From Coraliomargarita sp965656715 (GTDB taxonomy: Bacteria; Verrucomicrobiota; Verrucomicrobiia; Opitutales; Coraliomargaritaceae): 48,146 nucleotides of DNA. The DNA is taken from the NCBI GenBank assembly GCA_965656715.1, contig CBFHLR010000022.1, positions 1 to 48,146 of the forward strand, written 5' to 3'. Below are positions 1-8,690 of this stretch, piece by piece. Made by a program: the position numbers and the translations under genes. The notes under the pieces were generated by a model. The model was not told where the DNA came from and ran no database searches. It saw only the letters and a program-made list of their open reading frames with translations. Within the stretch, counting starts at the first letter, position 1. Every line of letters begins with the position of its first letter.

Positions 1-1361
1 CACTGCGCAATGATGCCCTCCAGGTCCTGACTCGCCAGTAATTTACTCACCCAAATACTCAGCATGCTGGATGAAAATGGGTCTTCCGGACGCGTATCGA
101 GGAACTGGACTGCAATCTCAAGCACTTCCTCCACTTCGCCGAGTTCACCCAACTTCGCAACCAAGGCGGCGGTCACATCGGAGTAATAATCACCCTGCGG
201 ATATTGTGCGCGATAGGAACGGCCCAGCTCAAGCAAGGTTTCATCCTTGCCGATCTGACGAGCACCCGAAAATGAGGCGTAGTGGTAAAACTCGGCGCGC
301 TTGTCGCCGGGGTTCTCCGTCAACAAATCGTAGAACATCCAGAACGATTCATACCGGCGACCGGTTTTGGTAAAGTTGCGTGCACGTCGAACCAGCAGCT
401 CATTGCGCAGAGTCGGCAGCGTCTTGAGCATGGTCAAGTTGGCCTCGATCTGGGTCACTTCCTGCGTAAGGGTATCCACACGATCCTGCGAACCACCCAA
501 GTCCTTGAGTCGCTGCAGCACCGTCTGCTTGTTCGCCAGCTTGTTCTCGTTGAATTCGATCATGATGTCGGTCGTCTTGATCAAATTCAGCAGCAGCGCC
601 GCATCCGTGAAGCGTCCCGCCTCCACCATGGTGTCACTGGTCTTCAGCAAGGCCACATTCAGGCGCGGATTGTAACGCACCTCGGACTCATGCGCGAGTA
701 TCGGCAACATCCGGATCGCATCGTCCAAGCGTTTCGCTTCAACAAAAGCTTCAAAACTCGCAGCCGCACCAATGCTCTTATCCTCAATGCTCCGCGCGAC
801 CTGAATCAACTGCGCGAAATAAGGCAGCCCAGCCTCAAGCTTCCCAGAACCATAGTAGATCTGGCACAAGTCCTTGAGCATCTTCAAACGTTCGCTGGTG
901 GTCAAGTTGAGCGAACGATTACCCGACAGAATCTCCTGCATGACGATGATCGCATCATCCGTGCGCTTGAGAGCGCGAAGAATGTCGATGCGCTTCAGCA
1001 GCGCCAACTTCACATTCGGCGACTGCGGATAGTCCTTCTCCAAGCGGTCATACCATTCCAGAGCCCGATTCAGATCACCGGCGCTACCTGTGTTCACATA
1101 GCTCTGGATATAGGCCGTTCCGGCAAGAAACAGAGGAAAATCCAACGAATAGTCCGACTTATCCGAAGCATCAACACGGTTAATCAGCTCTTCCAAAAAC
1201 GGCAAGGCTTCGAGCAATTGCCCGCGCTCCACCAGGCCATTGGCCTGTGCCTGCAAGTCAGTAAAGCCTAGCTGCGTAGGATCTTGCGCTGCTAACGGAA
1301 GCACCTGTAAATGAAGCGCACAAAGCGTCGCAACAAGAAGCACTTTAAGTTTTATATACAT
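1..1361 (-). CDS. Exported TPR-type repeat protein (3' end outside window)
   Basis: Reading the minus strand from the ATG at 1361 gives an open frame of about 453 codons with no stop before the window edge, so the C-terminus is missing. The first ~25 residues (basic start MYIKLK, then a hydrophobic run to LPLAAQ) look like a signal peptide. The rest is almost entirely amphipathic helix pairs of about 34-40 residues with TPR-like spacing, for example 'ALEWYDRLEKDYPQSPNVK' and 'FLAGTAYIQSYVNTGSAG'. A short coiled-coil-like stretch (DRVDTLTQEVTQIEANL) lies in the second half. Such proteins are usually periplasmic scaffolds; no catalytic motif is visible. It follows the lipoprotein gene on the same strand but is separated by 189 bp, so it may have its own promoter. 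A link to the glycan locus is unproven. No strong Shine-Dalgarno is visible before the ATG. Confidence 0.75.
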   Translation of the reverse strand, partial: MYIKLKVLLVATLCALHLQVLPLAAQDPTQLGFTDLQAQANGLVERGQLLEALPFLEELINRVDASDKSDYSLDFPLFLAGTAYIQSYVNTGSAGDLNRALEWYDRLEKDYPQSPNVKLALLKRIDILRALKRTDDAIIVMQEILSGNRSLNLTTSERLKMLKDLCQIYYGSGKLEAGLPYFAQLIQVARSIEDKSIGAAASFEAFVEAKRLDDAIRMLPILAHESEVRYNPRLNVALLKTSDTMVEAGRFTDAALLLNLIKTTDIMIEFNENKLANKQTVLQRLKDLGGSQDRVDTLTQEVTQIEANLTMLKTLPTLRNELLVRRARNFTKTGRRYESFWMFYDLLTENPGDKRAEFYHYASFSGARQIGKDETLLELGRSYRAQYPQGDYYSDVTAALVAKLGELGEVEEVLEIAVQFLDTRPEDPFSSSMLSIWVSKLLASQDLEGIIAQ

Positions 1362-1550
1362 GGGGGATAGACAATATTAAGTTACAATAACTAAGCAGGA
1401 GTTGGGAGAGTTCAAGCTAGTTAAACCAGCTACATGATACAAGCTCCCACACACAATACTATCCCCTTTATACAGGATGGCATACGGTTTCGGACTAACA
1501 GGGCTGAGACTTCGTCATCACAAGTCCCCCCTCTGTTAAAATTGACGCGA

Positions 1551-4049
1551 CTAATGACTTCGAATCACAAAGGTCCGATTGTGACTCTCGGTTGAAAACA
1601 CAAGAGATAGCACTGCTGTCCACGTATCCGTCTCTCGGATATATGTGACTTGAGGCTGTGCTTCCTCAGCAAATCGCTCACCGATCGCCACGGACTTCTT
1701 GTCGACAAGCTCAAACAACGACCAGGTGCCGGGCTTCGTCAACCCCGTCACACAGACGGTTACCATCCGGGACTGACTGCTAACGGTAAAAGCCTGCTGC
1801 TTCGCCTCAGTCACGTGATACGTCGCAGGAAATAATTGTAGCTTCCCATCGATAGAAATTTGCTGATTCTTAGCCTCAAATGCAGTCAACTCCCAGCTGT
1901 CAGGCGTCGCTTCAAGTCGTCCCTTCAGTGAGGTATCGTCGCCAAAATAGGCATCGGCAGTAAACGGAAAGATGTCCATCTCGACTGTAAACTCCACCGT
2001 GTCGCCTGCCTTCAATTGCTTGACCTCAGGAGGCAGCACCAATTCTGCATTCAGACGTTTCATGGTGCGTGCCGAAGCGAGCCACGGTGCAGTATACTCC
2101 TTGCCCTCCAGTNNNNNNNNNAGCACCAATTCTGCATTCAGACGTTTCATGGTGCGTGCCGAAGCGAGCCACGGTGCAGTATACTCCTTGCCCCCCAGCT
2201 CTGCACGATAGTCGCGAATCACGATGCCACGCACCGCGCGGCCTTGCACTTTTGAATCAGGCGTATTCGCATAGAGACTCACCCACGATTGACCATCGGG
2301 AAGCTTCACCGGCTCCATGACTCTGCCCCACTCAGCGGCAGGCGGCGAAGCCTCACCCACTAAACCGTCTAAATTGCCCCATCCGATCCGGGTCGATTCC
2401 ATTTCATTGTAATAGTCATTTCCCAATTGGAAAAGTGCGAACTCGTTAAAGGCGACATCTTCCAACGCCTCCAGCTTCACCGTGAAATACGAACGATTGA
2501 TTGAATTACTCCGCGGTAAATAACTATCAATCTGAAGACGCATCCGATCTTGCGCAGAGCGCTCGGTCACACGCACGTGCGACAGATTCGGGCCAATCAT
2601 AGCATATTCGCGCACACTGCCCAGCCATGTAATCAACTTACCCTGGTCGTCGACCACCTTAGCGATATCACCGCCGCCGACGTTTGACGTCCAGTCATAC
2701 GGCACGCCGTTGCGACCAATCACATTAAAGGGGCGCACATCCGTAATAAACGCGCGGCGCATACTGCGACCTGCTTGGATGCACACACTCTCCCCCCAGG
2801 AGCCCAGAGCCATCTGTGTCCAGAAGCCATTATAGCCCCACCCAATCAAGCTGAGTTGCGCCGCTGAAGAAGCCGGGACGCCCTGCCACTGCGCATGCAC
2901 AACGATGTATTCAAAATCAACTTCGGCCTGTGGAGCCAAAGTCAGACGTGCCGTAATGTTGATCCATGTGCTATCATAAGGCTCAGGGCGAAAGCTATGC
3001 CAATTCTTGCTATTCTGCAGCGGCAATCCGGTTTGTCGGCCTTCCCCATCGAGCAGCATCGGCACATAACCTGTTACCGGGTGATAATCATGAATGAACC
3101 GAAGGCAGACATCACGCGGGGTGTCGCTGGTGTTCTGCAACTTCAAATCAAACTGTGAAATGCGATCCAATAAATCTTTATTATATGCAGCACCGTCACT
3201 CGGCCAATCTTGCTTTGGAATCTTCACCTCCCAGGCATCCGACACCGCCGAATACTTTACAGTCGGTTCTCCGAGTGAAAAGTCGTTCTTAGCCACCATC
3301 GTGGCTTGCACCCCAGTGGCATCACCAAGGATGGGCTTCAGCTGAGCGGTTGAAAAATCGACCCCGAGTTGCACACGCTCGCCTGCATGTTCCGCGCGTT
3401 GCTTTTGGTCCGCGACGCGGAGCTCGATCGCTAGTTCGGCCGACTGTTCACCCTCAGGCTCAACAAACCATTCAAACAAGCAACGATCTCCCCATGCACG
3501 AATCTCCAGCCAGGCTTTCGCCGCACATTGCTTACCGTCAGCATCAACCAGTAGCAGATCGTAGATGGCTAAATGCTGCAGCCAATCCCCACTCTCCACG
3601 AGCTGGATCGGCGAATAACTATAATCCTCCTTCAAGCTTCGTGTTGGGCCTCCGACCGGGCGATACTCTTTGCCGTCGATCGTTGCGACGAGATCGAGTT
3701 CACTCTCGGCCCAGTCACTCAAAATCGCATCGTAATCCAACAACTCCGCGACGGCATCCTCTGTATCCGCCAGAGTAATACGATCAAAACGCATCGTGCG
3801 CGGATCCAACAGCATCCCCCACTGTTCGCTGCGTAGTGTAATCAATGCAGCCTCATCACGGAAGCCTTCCAGATGCTTATCGATCGGATTAAACGCCTGT
3901 AACTGCGGCGGCCCTTTCACCCAATTCAAATGAATGACGTCCGCCTGCGTTGGCATCTGCCATGAAGCAGCATCCACACGCTCTTGCGGAGCACAGCCAC
4001 AGCCTAGAATACTGAGTATCGAAAGAATAAATGTAACTGTATGTTTCAT
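1551..4049 (-). CDS. Uncharacterised lipoprotein in the symporter-GH95 operon
   Basis: The frame opens with a lipoprotein-type signal (MKHTVTFILS then ILSILGC), with Cys17 the likely lipidation site, although the -2 residue is not ideal. I do not recognise the family. The protein is rich in beta-strand patterns and aromatic residues and contains conserved-looking blocks such as 'GRNGVPYDWTSNVGGGD' near the middle, suggesting a large beta-sandwich or supersandwich fold like those of carbohydrate lyases or glycoside hydrolase accessory domains; that is inference only. It starts 7 bp after the GH95 gene stops, so it is very probably co-transcribed with GH95 and the symporter. The frame crosses nine Ns at 2113-2121 flanked by a 77-bp direct duplication; collapsing the 87-bp period removes 29 residues and keeps frame, giving a true length near 803 residues. 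It could be an unrecognised enzyme or a glycan-binding protein. Confidence 0.65.
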   Translation of the reverse strand: MKHTVTFILSILSILGCGCAPQERVDAASWQMPTQADVIHLNWVKGPPQLQAFNPIDKHLEGFRDEAALITLRSEQWGMLLDPRTMRFDRITLADTEDAVAELLDYDAILSDWAESELDLVATIDGKEYRPVGGPTRSLKEDYSYSPIQLVESGDWLQHLAIYDLLLVDADGKQCAAKAWLEIRAWGDRCLFEWFVEPEGEQSAELAIELRVADQKQRAEHAGERVQLGVDFSTAQLKPILGDATGVQATMVAKNDFSLGEPTVKYSAVSDAWEVKIPKQDWPSDGAAYNKDLLDRISQFDLKLQNTSDTPRDVCLRFIHDYHPVTGYVPMLLDGEGRQTGLPLQNSKNWHSFRPEPYDSTWINITARLTLAPQAEVDFEYIVVHAQWQGVPASSAAQLSLIGWGYNGFWTQMALGSWGESVCIQAGRSMRRAFITDVRPFNVIGRNGVPYDWTSNVGGGDIAKVVDDQGKLITWLGSVREYAMIGPNLSHVRVTERSAQDRMRLQIDSYLPRSNSINRSYFTVKLEALEDVAFNEFALFQLGNDYYNEMESTRIGWGNLDGLVGEASPPAAEWGRVMEPVKLPDGQSWVSLYANTPDSKVQGRAVRGIVIRDYRAELGGKEYTAPWLASARTMKRLNAELVXXXXLEGKEYTAPWLASARTMKRLNAELVLPPEVKQLKAGDTVEFTVEMDIFPFTADAYFGDDTSLKGRLEATPDSWELTAFEAKNQQISIDGKLQLFPATYHVTEAKQQAFTVSSQSRMVTVCVTGLTKPGTWSLFELVDKKSVAIGERFAEEAQPQVTYIRETDTWTAVLSLVFSTESHNRTFVIRSH
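2035..2198. repeat. 77-bp direct duplication flanking the gap, probable scaffold artefact
   Basis: Copy one is 2035-2111 and copy two 2122-2198; with the gap the period is 87 bp, exactly 29 codons. In the protein this repeats 'KEYTAPWLASARTMKRLN' and its neighbours on both sides of the undetermined residues. A near-exact duplication ending precisely at an N-run is the signature of unmerged overlapping contig ends, not of a protein repeat. Confidence 0.85.
2113..2121. other. Assembly gap (9 N)
   Basis: Nine Ns lie inside the lipoprotein gene. The 77 bases to the left (2035-2111) reappear to the right (2122-2198) with one mismatch (2107 T versus 2194 C), so the gap most likely joins two contigs whose ends overlap and no real sequence is missing. 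Confidence 0.95.
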
Positions 4050-4056
4050 CTTTTAT

Positions 4057-6525
4057 TTAAATGATCGCCACTAACCCTTCGCTCTTCACTTCCCATTTAC
4101 ATTCAACCGTATGGCCAGTCTGTAGTTTTAGTTCGAAGACATTCTGATCGGCAGTCGGCACGGCGTCTGAGCCATTGATCGCAGGCTCTACTGTTTGTGG
4201 CAATTGAACTGCAATCATTTGATCGCGATTTGAAGTGAAGCGCGCGCTCAACTCAAACGGCTCCAACTGCCATTCCAAGTCCACGGTCACCCCCAAACGC
4301 GTGCGCATTCCAGTAACCTTACCAGCATTGAGCTGCTCGGGCAAGGCAGGGAGCAACTTAATGAAGTCAGGGCTGGATTGAACCAACATCTCATACACCG
4401 CAGCAGTCAGTCCCATATTCGCATCAATCTGAAACGGAGTCGAACGCCCGAAAAACCAGTCAATAGAAATGCCCGAGCCGCGATAATCATTATGATAGGT
4501 GAAGAAATTCTTACCGACACAGGTTTGCACCATGGTCTCCAGGCAATCATACGCACTGGCACCATCGCCCATGCGCGCACGGATATTCGCCATGTGCGCG
4601 AGCGACCAACCAGTCTGATCCTTCAAGCCAACCGTGCCGCGCTTATCCACCGCCGTCTTAAAGGCAGGGAACAAGCTCGGATGCGACTCCTCTGTCACCT
4701 CAAAGCCGGGAAAAACCGGATAAATATGCGACAAATGACGATGTTCATAATTGTCTGAGAAACGATGATCGAGCCATTCACGGATCGCGCCGTCTTCATT
4801 GATCTCATACTCAGGCAAACCGTCTAACATGCACTCCCAACGCTCCATACTGTCTGCATACAGTCCGTGTGCACGTGCTCCCTTGAGCAAATTACCCAAC
4901 AACTCACGAGCAACCGCCACATCCATGGTCGCATTGACCGTCATACGTGGATGAATCGCTGTCGGCGATGGAATCGCACACGATTCCTTCGGCCAATTTT
5001 CCGGCGAAGTGGATGGTGAGATGATCACTTTACCTTCCGCATCATAGGTGAAGTAATCTTCATAGAAGAGTGCGACTTCACGCATAAAGGGCAGCAGGCG
5101 TTCTTTCAAAAAGACCTCATCGCGCGTGAACAGGTAAGTGTCGTAAAACAGCTGACAGAGCCAACCGGCACCAGAAATCCAGTTGATAATCCATGAGCCA
5201 CTATGCACCGACTGCCCCGTCTCGGGGGAGGTCAATGCAGGAATGAATATACCGCGGCAACCATACAGTTTCTTCGCATTTTCCTGATAGTCCGCGAGAT
5301 TGGACTCGTAGAAGTTAAAGACACCGAGCGCCTCTTCATTCATGCCCCCAGGCAGCGCCTGCCAGTAATTCATCAACAAATTTTCGTTGATCATAAAGAA
5401 GCAATCCCAAGGTGGCGCATAGTCACCATTCCAAATGCCCTGCAGATTCGATGGCACCGATGTTTCATCAGAGCTGCCCATGAGCAAATAACGCCCATAA
5501 TCGGTCATCTTCTGCAGCAACTCGACCGGCATTGTGCCCTGGTATGCGTCGAGCAACAACACCTCGTTGGTCGTCGACGCCTGTGCTGACTCCTCAAACT
5601 GCACACGGCAGGCATCAAAGCGGGGACGGTGCAATGCGATCTGACGCGCGAGCAAGGCATCATAGTCTGCGCCCAGCGCCAACACTTCGCCCTTCAGTCG
5701 CTCCACCGCAGTCGTCGCATCCTCATATACAAACGCCTTCGCGATGACGATCACACGCTCGGCACCCGTGACTACCAAGCCATTTCCAGACTCAGATAGC
5801 GTCACATTCGATGCATCACCGGTCACTACACGTGCAACCACACCATATTCAGCGCCCTGATACGCCGGATCTGTATATTTGCCACAGCCAACCAACCACT
5901 CGCCGTCAGCACTCGCGGTAAACTCAATCGGCGGCGCAAACAACTCGCCGTCATGGCGAATCGCATCGAGCAACTCGTGCAACTCTAATTTCAACTCCCA
6001 CTGCAAAGAATTCAGTGCAGCGCCCTGCTGCTCCACCACAATGCAATCGTCCGCACGCGACACGAAGCTACGGCGTATCTGCGGCTCACCGCCCCACTCC
6101 CAATAGGTCATCGCCTCACCGGCCGACATATCCAGATAACGCTGATAATTCTTAAAGCGCTCTTCACAGACCGCGCTGAAGCGCAAGTCTGCCGCCGGAT
6201 GATAGACGGCACAGCGCCCCTGCGTCCCGTCCTTCTGCAGCGCATCATAATACAACTCATTCGCAGCGAGCGCCTCGCCCTGCTCGATGAGCTGACGGCT
6301 TTCTTCCAACAGATGCGCGACATCCGGCAAGTCCGGGCGTATCCCTTCATACCAAAGTCGTTCATGGTTAATCAAAATGCGCTCTTCGCACAATCGCCCA
6401 TACGGCATCGCACCCAAATGGCCATTGCCCAGTGGAAACGCATCACGCCACCAGCCAGCGGGTTGAGTCATCACTAGCGTCGAATCCTTCGCGCTCCATT
6501 GATCGTGATACTTTTTTAAATCCAT
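4057..6525 (-). CDS. GH95-family alpha-L-fucosidase, cytoplasmic
   Basis: This 822-residue protein matches GH95 along its length. The N-terminal beta domain carries the family pattern 'AFPLGNGHLGAM' followed by 'LINHERLWYEG'. In the (alpha/alpha)6 domain the residues expected for catalysis by analogy with Bifidobacterium AfcA are present: Asn380 and Asn382 in 'MINENLLMNYW', Glu509 in 'SPENWP' and Asp701 in 'FQIDANMG'; their spacing is close to that of the characterised enzyme. GH95 enzymes release terminal alpha-1,2-L-fucose or, in some members, L-galactose by inversion. I chose the ATG at 6525 because it follows 'AGAGGTAAG', a good ribosome-binding site; a longer frame to 6615 would overlap the symporter gene. 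No signal peptide is visible, so it probably acts on imported oligosaccharides. It lies 49 bp after the symporter and 7 bp before the lipoprotein, an operon arrangement. Confidence 0.93.
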   Translation of the reverse strand: MDLKKYHDQWSAKDSTLVMTQPAGWWRDAFPLGNGHLGAMPYGRLCEERILINHERLWYEGIRPDLPDVAHLLEESRQLIEQGEALAANELYYDALQKDGTQGRCAVYHPAADLRFSAVCEERFKNYQRYLDMSAGEAMTYWEWGGEPQIRRSFVSRADDCIVVEQQGAALNSLQWELKLELHELLDAIRHDGELFAPPIEFTASADGEWLVGCGKYTDPAYQGAEYGVVARVVTGDASNVTLSESGNGLVVTGAERVIVIAKAFVYEDATTAVERLKGEVLALGADYDALLARQIALHRPRFDACRVQFEESAQASTTNEVLLLDAYQGTMPVELLQKMTDYGRYLLMGSSDETSVPSNLQGIWNGDYAPPWDCFFMINENLLMNYWQALPGGMNEEALGVFNFYESNLADYQENAKKLYGCRGIFIPALTSPETGQSVHSGSWIINWISGAGWLCQLFYDTYLFTRDEVFLKERLLPFMREVALFYEDYFTYDAEGKVIISPSTSPENWPKESCAIPSPTAIHPRMTVNATMDVAVARELLGNLLKGARAHGLYADSMERWECMLDGLPEYEINEDGAIREWLDHRFSDNYEHRHLSHIYPVFPGFEVTEESHPSLFPAFKTAVDKRGTVGLKDQTGWSLAHMANIRARMGDGASAYDCLETMVQTCVGKNFFTYHNDYRGSGISIDWFFGRSTPFQIDANMGLTAAVYEMLVQSSPDFIKLLPALPEQLNAGKVTGMRTRLGVTVDLEWQLEPFELSARFTSNRDQMIAVQLPQTVEPAINGSDAVPTADQNVFELKLQTGHTVECKWEVKSEGLVAII

Positions 6526-6574
6526 CTTCTTACCTCTATCGCTTCGTTCAAATAATACTTCGGCTGGCCGTGGC

Positions 6575-8407
6575 TTACGATTCATTCGTATCGAGAAAGT
6601 CCCCTTCATCGACATCCCCTGCGCAGTCCTTGCGGATACGCAGAATTGTCACGTAGAGCGACACTCCGCCAAGCACGAGTAACGCCAAGCCAAACGGTGC
6701 CGCCCCCAGCAGTAGCTTTCCCACGCCCACAAGCAGACTGATAATCGCGACCAGCGCGATCGCCCATGATACGAGTGTGCGACCAATCGGCTCTTGCTCC
6801 ACATAGACCACCTGCATTTGTGCAATCACCGGACACCAACCAAAGGCAAACGGACGCGCACGCATCGCAAAACGTTTCAATTGCTCCATGTCTTCCTGCT
6901 TCGTCAGTAAAGAACCAATGACACAAGCGAGGCCGACGCTCACGACCATCAAGAACATACGCGCACCGACCAGATTCGGGTCACTGCTAAAAGCGACGCC
7001 TTCCTCAAGCCCCAAGACCTTCGTGGCCGGACCATCAAAAGCTTTCACAAAGATCAATAAGATCGTCATAATCCAGCCAACCACCAAAGCAATCAACTCG
7101 CCCTTACCCGTGGTGCGCCACCAGAGCCAGCGTAAGACGCCCGGCACCACACCCGCAGAGCCGAGCACATAGGCAAGCGTCAGGAGTTGCTGAATATTCT
7201 CTGCTTGAATCGAAATATACGCACCGGCCACCGCCATAAACACCGTCGCGATGCGCGCGATCGTGACGTAATTCTTTTCGGTCGCATTCGGATTGAGGAA
7301 GCGGCGATAAATATCATTCACCAAATACGAAGAGCCCCAGTTAAACAACGTGCTAATGGTTGAGATAAAGGCCGCCAATAGTGCTGCGACCAACAGGCCA
7401 CGCAAGCCGATCGGAAGAATCATGACAATCATGCGCGGATAAGCCGCACTTTGATCTGCGACATCCAGCTCCGGCATTAAAATCATCGAGCACAATGCCA
7501 CCAGCACCCATGGCCACGCCATCAAGGAGAAATACACGATCGAATGCATCAACTGCGCATAACTGGCGTGCTTGGAATTCTTACTCGCCAACAAGCGCTG
7601 TGCTTGGTAGCCACCACTGAGGCCCACACCGATCCAAAGAAAGCCGAAATAGCCAATCGCATTCCACATCGACATCTGCCCCGCACCATCACCGATCTGT
7701 GGCGCTATACTGAGCTGATTACCGCCCCATTCGCCCATCGCTTTGAGCTGTTCAACCATCGCGTCGAGCCCGCCAACAGCGCGCACCGATAGCACCGCCA
7801 ATAAAATGGTGCCCGTGGTGGCCAAGATGAACTGAATAAAGTCGGTATAGACCACGCCAAACAAGCCGGAGAGTCCGCACATCAAAATAGCCACTGTCAC
7901 GACCGCGATCGTCACTGCGACCTGTGATTCCGGCGGCAAACCGACCGCCTCACGGCCAATCGTTTCCATCGCCTTGATAACCCAGGCAGAGATCAACGGA
8001 CAAATCACCAGCGCGCCCCAGGCACCTGTCCAGCCACGAAGGGTCTTCGCCGGCGCACCGTCATAACGCGCTTCCATAAATTCAATATCCGTCACAAAGG
8101 CCATACGCCGCCACTTGCGCCCAAAATACACCACCGCCAGCGCCGAGCCGATCAGCGGCGCCCAAAATTGCCAGATATAGTGCACCCCGTGGCTACGCAC
8201 CAAGGCACTCACCCACAGCGGCGTGTCCGCCGCGAAGCTCGTCGCAATCATCGACGTGCCGCCGATATACCACGGCAAAGAGCGACCGGACACAAAAAAG
8301 GAGTCCATATCCTCGCCACCTTTTTTCGTGAAATATAAACCGACGCCAATCAACAGCAGCAGGACGCCGGCGATGACGATATAATCAATCAATTGAAGTG
8401 AGTGCAT
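6575..8407 (-). CDS. Sodium:solute symporter (SSS family)
   Basis: The 610-residue protein begins with a hydrophobic helix (IDYIVIAGVLLLLIGVGLY) followed by the SSS-type segment 'FFVSGRSLPWYIGGTSMIAT', then about a dozen further hydrophobic helices with charged loops, which fits the 12-15 helix LeuT-fold transporters of this family. The pattern 'FISTISTLFNWGSSYLVND' in the middle is typical of family helix TM8 with its sodium-binding Ser/Thr residues. The family imports sugars, sialic acid, amino acids or vitamins with sodium. Being first in an operon with GH95 fucosidase suggests L-fucose or short fuco-oligosaccharides as substrate (inference). It is divergent from the sulfatase pair; the 283-bp region between them holds a candidate LacI operator at 8559-8572. 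No clear Shine-Dalgarno precedes the ATG at 8407. Confidence 0.9.
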   Translation of the reverse strand: MHSLQLIDYIVIAGVLLLLIGVGLYFTKKGGEDMDSFFVSGRSLPWYIGGTSMIATSFAADTPLWVSALVRSHGVHYIWQFWAPLIGSALAVVYFGRKWRRMAFVTDIEFMEARYDGAPAKTLRGWTGAWGALVICPLISAWVIKAMETIGREAVGLPPESQVAVTIAVVTVAILMCGLSGLFGVVYTDFIQFILATTGTILLAVLSVRAVGGLDAMVEQLKAMGEWGGNQLSIAPQIGDGAGQMSMWNAIGYFGFLWIGVGLSGGYQAQRLLASKNSKHASYAQLMHSIVYFSLMAWPWVLVALCSMILMPELDVADQSAAYPRMIVMILPIGLRGLLVAALLAAFISTISTLFNWGSSYLVNDIYRRFLNPNATEKNYVTIARIATVFMAVAGAYISIQAENIQQLLTLAYVLGSAGVVPGVLRWLWWRTTGKGELIALVVGWIMTILLIFVKAFDGPATKVLGLEEGVAFSSDPNLVGARMFLMVVSVGLACVIGSLLTKQEDMEQLKRFAMRARPFAFGWCPVIAQMQVVYVEQEPIGRTLVSWAIALVAIISLLVGVGKLLLGAAPFGLALLVLGGVSLYVTILRIRKDCAGDVDEGDFLDTNES

Positions 8408-8558
8408 GGAGTTCTTTGAAAATGAATAAGAGTATCAACAAGAATGACTTCTCTGAAATCGACGCCCCATGAATAAAAAACCAGCAACATGTTCACAGTC
8501 GCAATGGCAGGGTAAATTCATGCAAATTGGCATTGAATATCACGTGAAGAAATACAAA

Positions 8559-8572
8559 TGTTAGTATTAACT
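8559..8572. promoter_or_regulatory. Candidate LacI-type operator between symporter and sulfatase
   Basis: The sequence TGTTAGTATTAACT contains the imperfect inverted repeat GTTA..TAAC. It shares TGTTAGTAT with 12995-13009 (minus strand), upstream of the LacI gene, and TTAGTAT with the site before GH29. It lies in the divergent promoter region, about 150 bp from the symporter start and 120 bp from the sulfatase start. No transcription data support it. Confidence 0.35.
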
Positions 8573-8690
8573 TACTCGAGGTCGAGACTTTATTAAGGTA
8601 ATTCTCCAATACAAAACGAAGGCATGTTTGCCACCAAACTGCTGCGATTTACAATACACTTACGCCACACCCTCAGCTCGCAAAAAAGCC

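Noticed and set aside
282..1271. Plus-strand frame of 329 codons at the left edge
   Set aside because: The opposite strand encodes a continuous TPR-like protein with a signal peptide; the plus frame has no recognisable features.
1362..1550. A shared ATACAGGATGG element at about 1470 and 15051
   Set aside because: Eleven shared bases in two unrelated promoter regions without consistent spacing to start codons or further copies is too little to call a site.
2035..2198. Genuine 29-residue repeat in the lipoprotein
   Set aside because: The copies end at an N-run and are 76/77 identical at DNA level, which fits overlapping contig ends much better than a protein repeat.
8628..8690. Upstream TTG start of sulfatase 1
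   Set aside because: The ATG at 8691 begins directly at a normal signal peptide, whereas the extension adds Cys- and Pro-containing residues without signal features.
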